From Tropicimonas marinistellae (GTDB lineage: Bacteria; Pseudomonadota; Alphaproteobacteria; Rhodobacterales; Rhodobacteraceae), in NCBI RefSeq assembly GCF_001509585.1, contig NZ_LNCI01000001.1, forward strand, positions 248,001 through 312,000: a stretch of 64,000 nt of DNA. The letters run 5' to 3'. Both the position numbers and the translations under genes were made by a program. Shown here piece after piece: positions 62,411 through 64,000 of this stretch; position 1 is the stretch's first letter, and each line of letters starts with the position of its first letter. A model generated the notes under the pieces. The model did not search any database. It was not told where the DNA came from and worked only from the letters and a program-made list of their open reading frames with translations.

Positions 62411-63586
62411 TTACGGGCGTTCGACGCATAGGGCCACGCCCATGCCGCCACCGATGCACAGCGTTGCAAGGCCCTTTTTCGCGTCGCGACGCTTCATCTC
62501 GAACAGCAGGGTGTTGAGTACGCGGCAGCCAGAAGCGCCGATCGGGTGGCCGATTGCGATGGCGCCGCCGTTCACGTTCACGATCGACGGATCCCAGCCC
62601 ATGTCCTTGTTCACGGCGCAGGCCTGGGCGGCGAAGGCTTCGTTGGCTTCGACCAGATCGAGGTCGTCCACGGACCAGCCGGCTTTCTCCAGTGCCTTGC
62701 GCGAGGCGTAGATTGGCCCGACGCCCATGATCGACGGGTCGAGACCAGCGGTGGCATAGGAGGCAATGCGGGCGAGGGGCTCGATGCCGCGCTTCTCGGC
62801 TTCATCTGCGCTCATGCAGAGCACCGCGGCCGCGCCGTCATTGATGCCCGAGGCATTGGCGGCCGTGACGGTGCCGTCCTTGATGAAGGCCGGGCGCAGC
62901 TTCTGCATGGCCTCGATCGTGGCGCCCTTGCGGATGTACTCGTCGCTTTCGACCACGATGTCGCCCTTGCGGGTCTTGACGGTGAAGGGAACGATCTCAT
63001 CGGCAAACTTGCCGGCGGCCTGCGCTGCCTCGGCCTTGTTCTGCGAGGCGACGGCGAATTCATCCTGCATGTCGCGGGAGATCTGCCATTTCTCGGCGAC
63101 GTTCTCAGCGGTCTGTCCCATGTGGTAGCCGTTGAAGGCGTCCCAAAGGCCGTCCTTGATCATCGTGTCGACATACTTCATGTCGCCCATCTTCTGGCCA
63201 GCGCGCAATGCAGCGGCATGGGGCGAAAGCGACATGCTCTCCTGGCCGCCAGCGGCGACAATGGCGGCGTCGCCCAGTTGAATGTGCTGCGCGGCAAGCG
63301 CAACGGTGCGCAGCCCCGAGCCGCAGACCTGGTTGATGCCCCAGGCGGCGGATTCCTGCGGAAACCCGGCATTGATATGCGCCTGACGGGCGGGGTTCTG
63401 ACCCTGAGCGGCGGTCAGCACCTGGCCCAGAATTGTCTCCGAAACCTCGGAAGGGTCCACGCCGGCGCGTTCGACGACTGCCTTGAGCACCGTGGCGCCC
63501 AGATCATGTGCCGGGGTATTGGCAAACGATCCGAGGAAACTGCCGACGGCGGTGCGGCCGGCCGATGCGATAACGACGTTGGTCAT
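62411..63586 (-). CDS. phaA: Acetyl-CoA acetyltransferase (beta-ketothiolase)
   Basis: A 391-residue thiolase condensing two acetyl-CoA to acetoacetyl-CoA, or the reverse. Catalytic residues are Cys88 (NQVCGSGLR), His347 ([13 protein letters not shown]) and Cys377 (TLCIGGGMG). Length and sequence are typical of biosynthetic PhaA. It precedes phaB in the same direction. Confidence 0.95.
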   Translation of the reverse strand: MTNVVIASAGRTAVGSFLGSFANTPAHDLGATVLKAVVERAGVDPSEVSETILGQVLTAAQGQNPARQAHINAGFPQESAAWGINQVCGSGLRTVALAAQHIQLGDAAIVAAGGQESMSLSPHAAALRAGQKMGDMKYVDTMIKDGLWDAFNGYHMGQTAENVAEKWQISRDMQDEFAVASQNKAEAAQAAGKFADEIVPFTVKTRKGDIVVESDEYIRKGATIEAMQKLRPAFIKDGTVTAANASGINDGAAAVLCMSADEAEKRGIEPLARIASYATAGLDPSIMGVGPIYASRKALEKAGWSVDDLDLVEANEAFAAQACAVNKDMGWDPSIVNVNGGAIAIGHPIGASGCRVLNTLLFEMKRRDAKKGLATLCIGGGMGVALCVERP

Positions 63587-64000
63587 GATGGCTCCTTTTC
63601 AAGTCATCGTTTCGGGGGCATGTTTCCGTCGATTCAGACCTGGCCCCCCCAAGCTAACAACTTGGTAAGGGGGGGCTAGGGTTCGTTGCAACAGACAGGG
63701 TGTCCCACCCCGGCCGCATTCAAATCCGCGCGTCCTGCGGAGTTAACGGCCTTGCGACGCGAGGCGATTGGGTTGGAAAAACCGTGGGTTGTGCGATTTC
63801 TGGAGAACCGTTCGGTGACCGAGTGCGCAAAACAGCGGGCTCATACGGGGCTCGGGATTGGGTGGTTCGCCCATCCATTCCGGTCGAATCGTTGTACTGT
63901 GGTCCGCGCGGAGAATGAATGCCTTTGGGAAGGCGAGAGGCCCGCAGCCGAATTTGACGTCGCGATCGGTGTGAACTCAATTCGGAATGCGCGGGCGGTG
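63587..64000. other. Non-coding region upstream of phaA
   Basis: A 414-nt stretch to the window end. It contains the phaA ribosome site and a poly-C/poly-G hairpin (63643-63676). Short open frames on both strands lack ribosome sites and recognisable protein sequence. The phaA promoter should be here; a neighbouring gene may begin beyond the edge. Confidence 0.5.
63643..63676. repeat. C7/G7 hairpin with inner CCAAG/CTTGG arm
   Basis: GCCCCCCC (63643-63650) can pair with GGGGGGGC (63669-63676). An alternative inner arm, CCAAG (63649-63653) with CTTGG (63661-63665), shares bases with it. It lies 57-90 nt upstream of the phaA start and could be a terminator of an upstream gene or a leader structure. 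Confidence 0.45.

Noticed and set aside
63700-63980. Overlapping 72- and 86-codon frames upstream of phaA
   Set aside because: They occupy opposite strands of the same bases, start without Shine-Dalgarno sites and look like chance frames.
1-64000. CRISPR arrays, tRNA or rRNA genes, insertion sequences, prophage or integrase
   Set aside because: No regularly spaced repeats, cloverleaf-like segments, transposase or integrase proteins were recognised by eye; a tRNAscan or Infernal run would be decisive.

Overview
The window is a high-GC bacterial chromosome segment. Gene content and order point to an alphaproteobacterium of the Rhodobacterales (Roseobacter/Paracoccaceae type). Supporting signs are the series uvrC-pgsA-moaD-moaE, a plant-type gshA beside ubiA and rsmE, an orphan 46-residue aa3 oxidase subunit IV gene, a phaA-phaB pair, a degenerate pyrC coupled to pyrB, and a Sinorhizobium-like frc sugar importer. 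This placement rests on recognised proteins and synteny only. No rRNA, tRNA, CRISPR array, insertion sequence or prophage was recognised.

Layout. 1-7.5 kb: a 5'-truncated tryptophan 2,3-dioxygenase-like gene, the frcBCA fructose-type ABC importer with a divergent ROK regulator, a true kynA and a lipoprotein. 7.5-9 kb: small membrane proteins and a two-TM K+ channel. 9.2-16.7 kb: a six-gene operon of solute-binding protein, two permeases, GH63-type hydrolase, UgpC/MsmK-type ATPase and glycerate kinase. 16.8-19.6 kb: S49 peptidase, zinc-ribbon miniprotein, Ca2+/Na+ exchanger and a pteridine-reductase-like SDR. 19.6-19.9 kb: an AT-rich island with a consensus DnaA box. 19.9-31.5 kb: uvrC, a nitrilase-family gene, pgsA, moaD, moaE, an OmpA-like protein, ubiA, rsmE, a GNAT gene and gshA. 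31.6-35.6 kb (minus strand): pyrB, two PH-like membrane proteins, pyrC' and plsY. 35.7-42.1 kb: a UDG-like gene, moaB and an RND efflux pair. 42-52.3 kb: a DsbD N-terminal-like protein, YqgE, Sua5, acyl-CoA dehydrogenase with an MBL hydrolase, coxIV, azlCD and greA. 52.5-59 kb: ETF-QO, a TPR protein, ispE, polyprenyl diphosphate synthase and a tRNA methyltransferase. 59-64 kb: YdcH-like and EamA genes, a LysR regulator with a divergent miniprotein, then phaB and phaA.

The most distinctive unit is the 9.2-16.7 kb operon. A GH63 enzyme resembling mannosylglycerate/glucosylglycerate hydrolases sits with a dedicated importer and a glycerate kinase. The simplest reading is import of a glycosylglycerate compatible solute, cytoplasmic hydrolysis to hexose and D-glycerate, and phosphorylation of the glycerate into glycolysis. 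One permease carries a DUF11-like extracytoplasmic insert and the other an extra N-terminal membrane domain, so the transporter itself is unusual. Other points to revisit are the dioxygenase-like protein lacking a catalytic histidine, the metal-ligand-less dihydroorotase and the AT-rich DnaA-box island.
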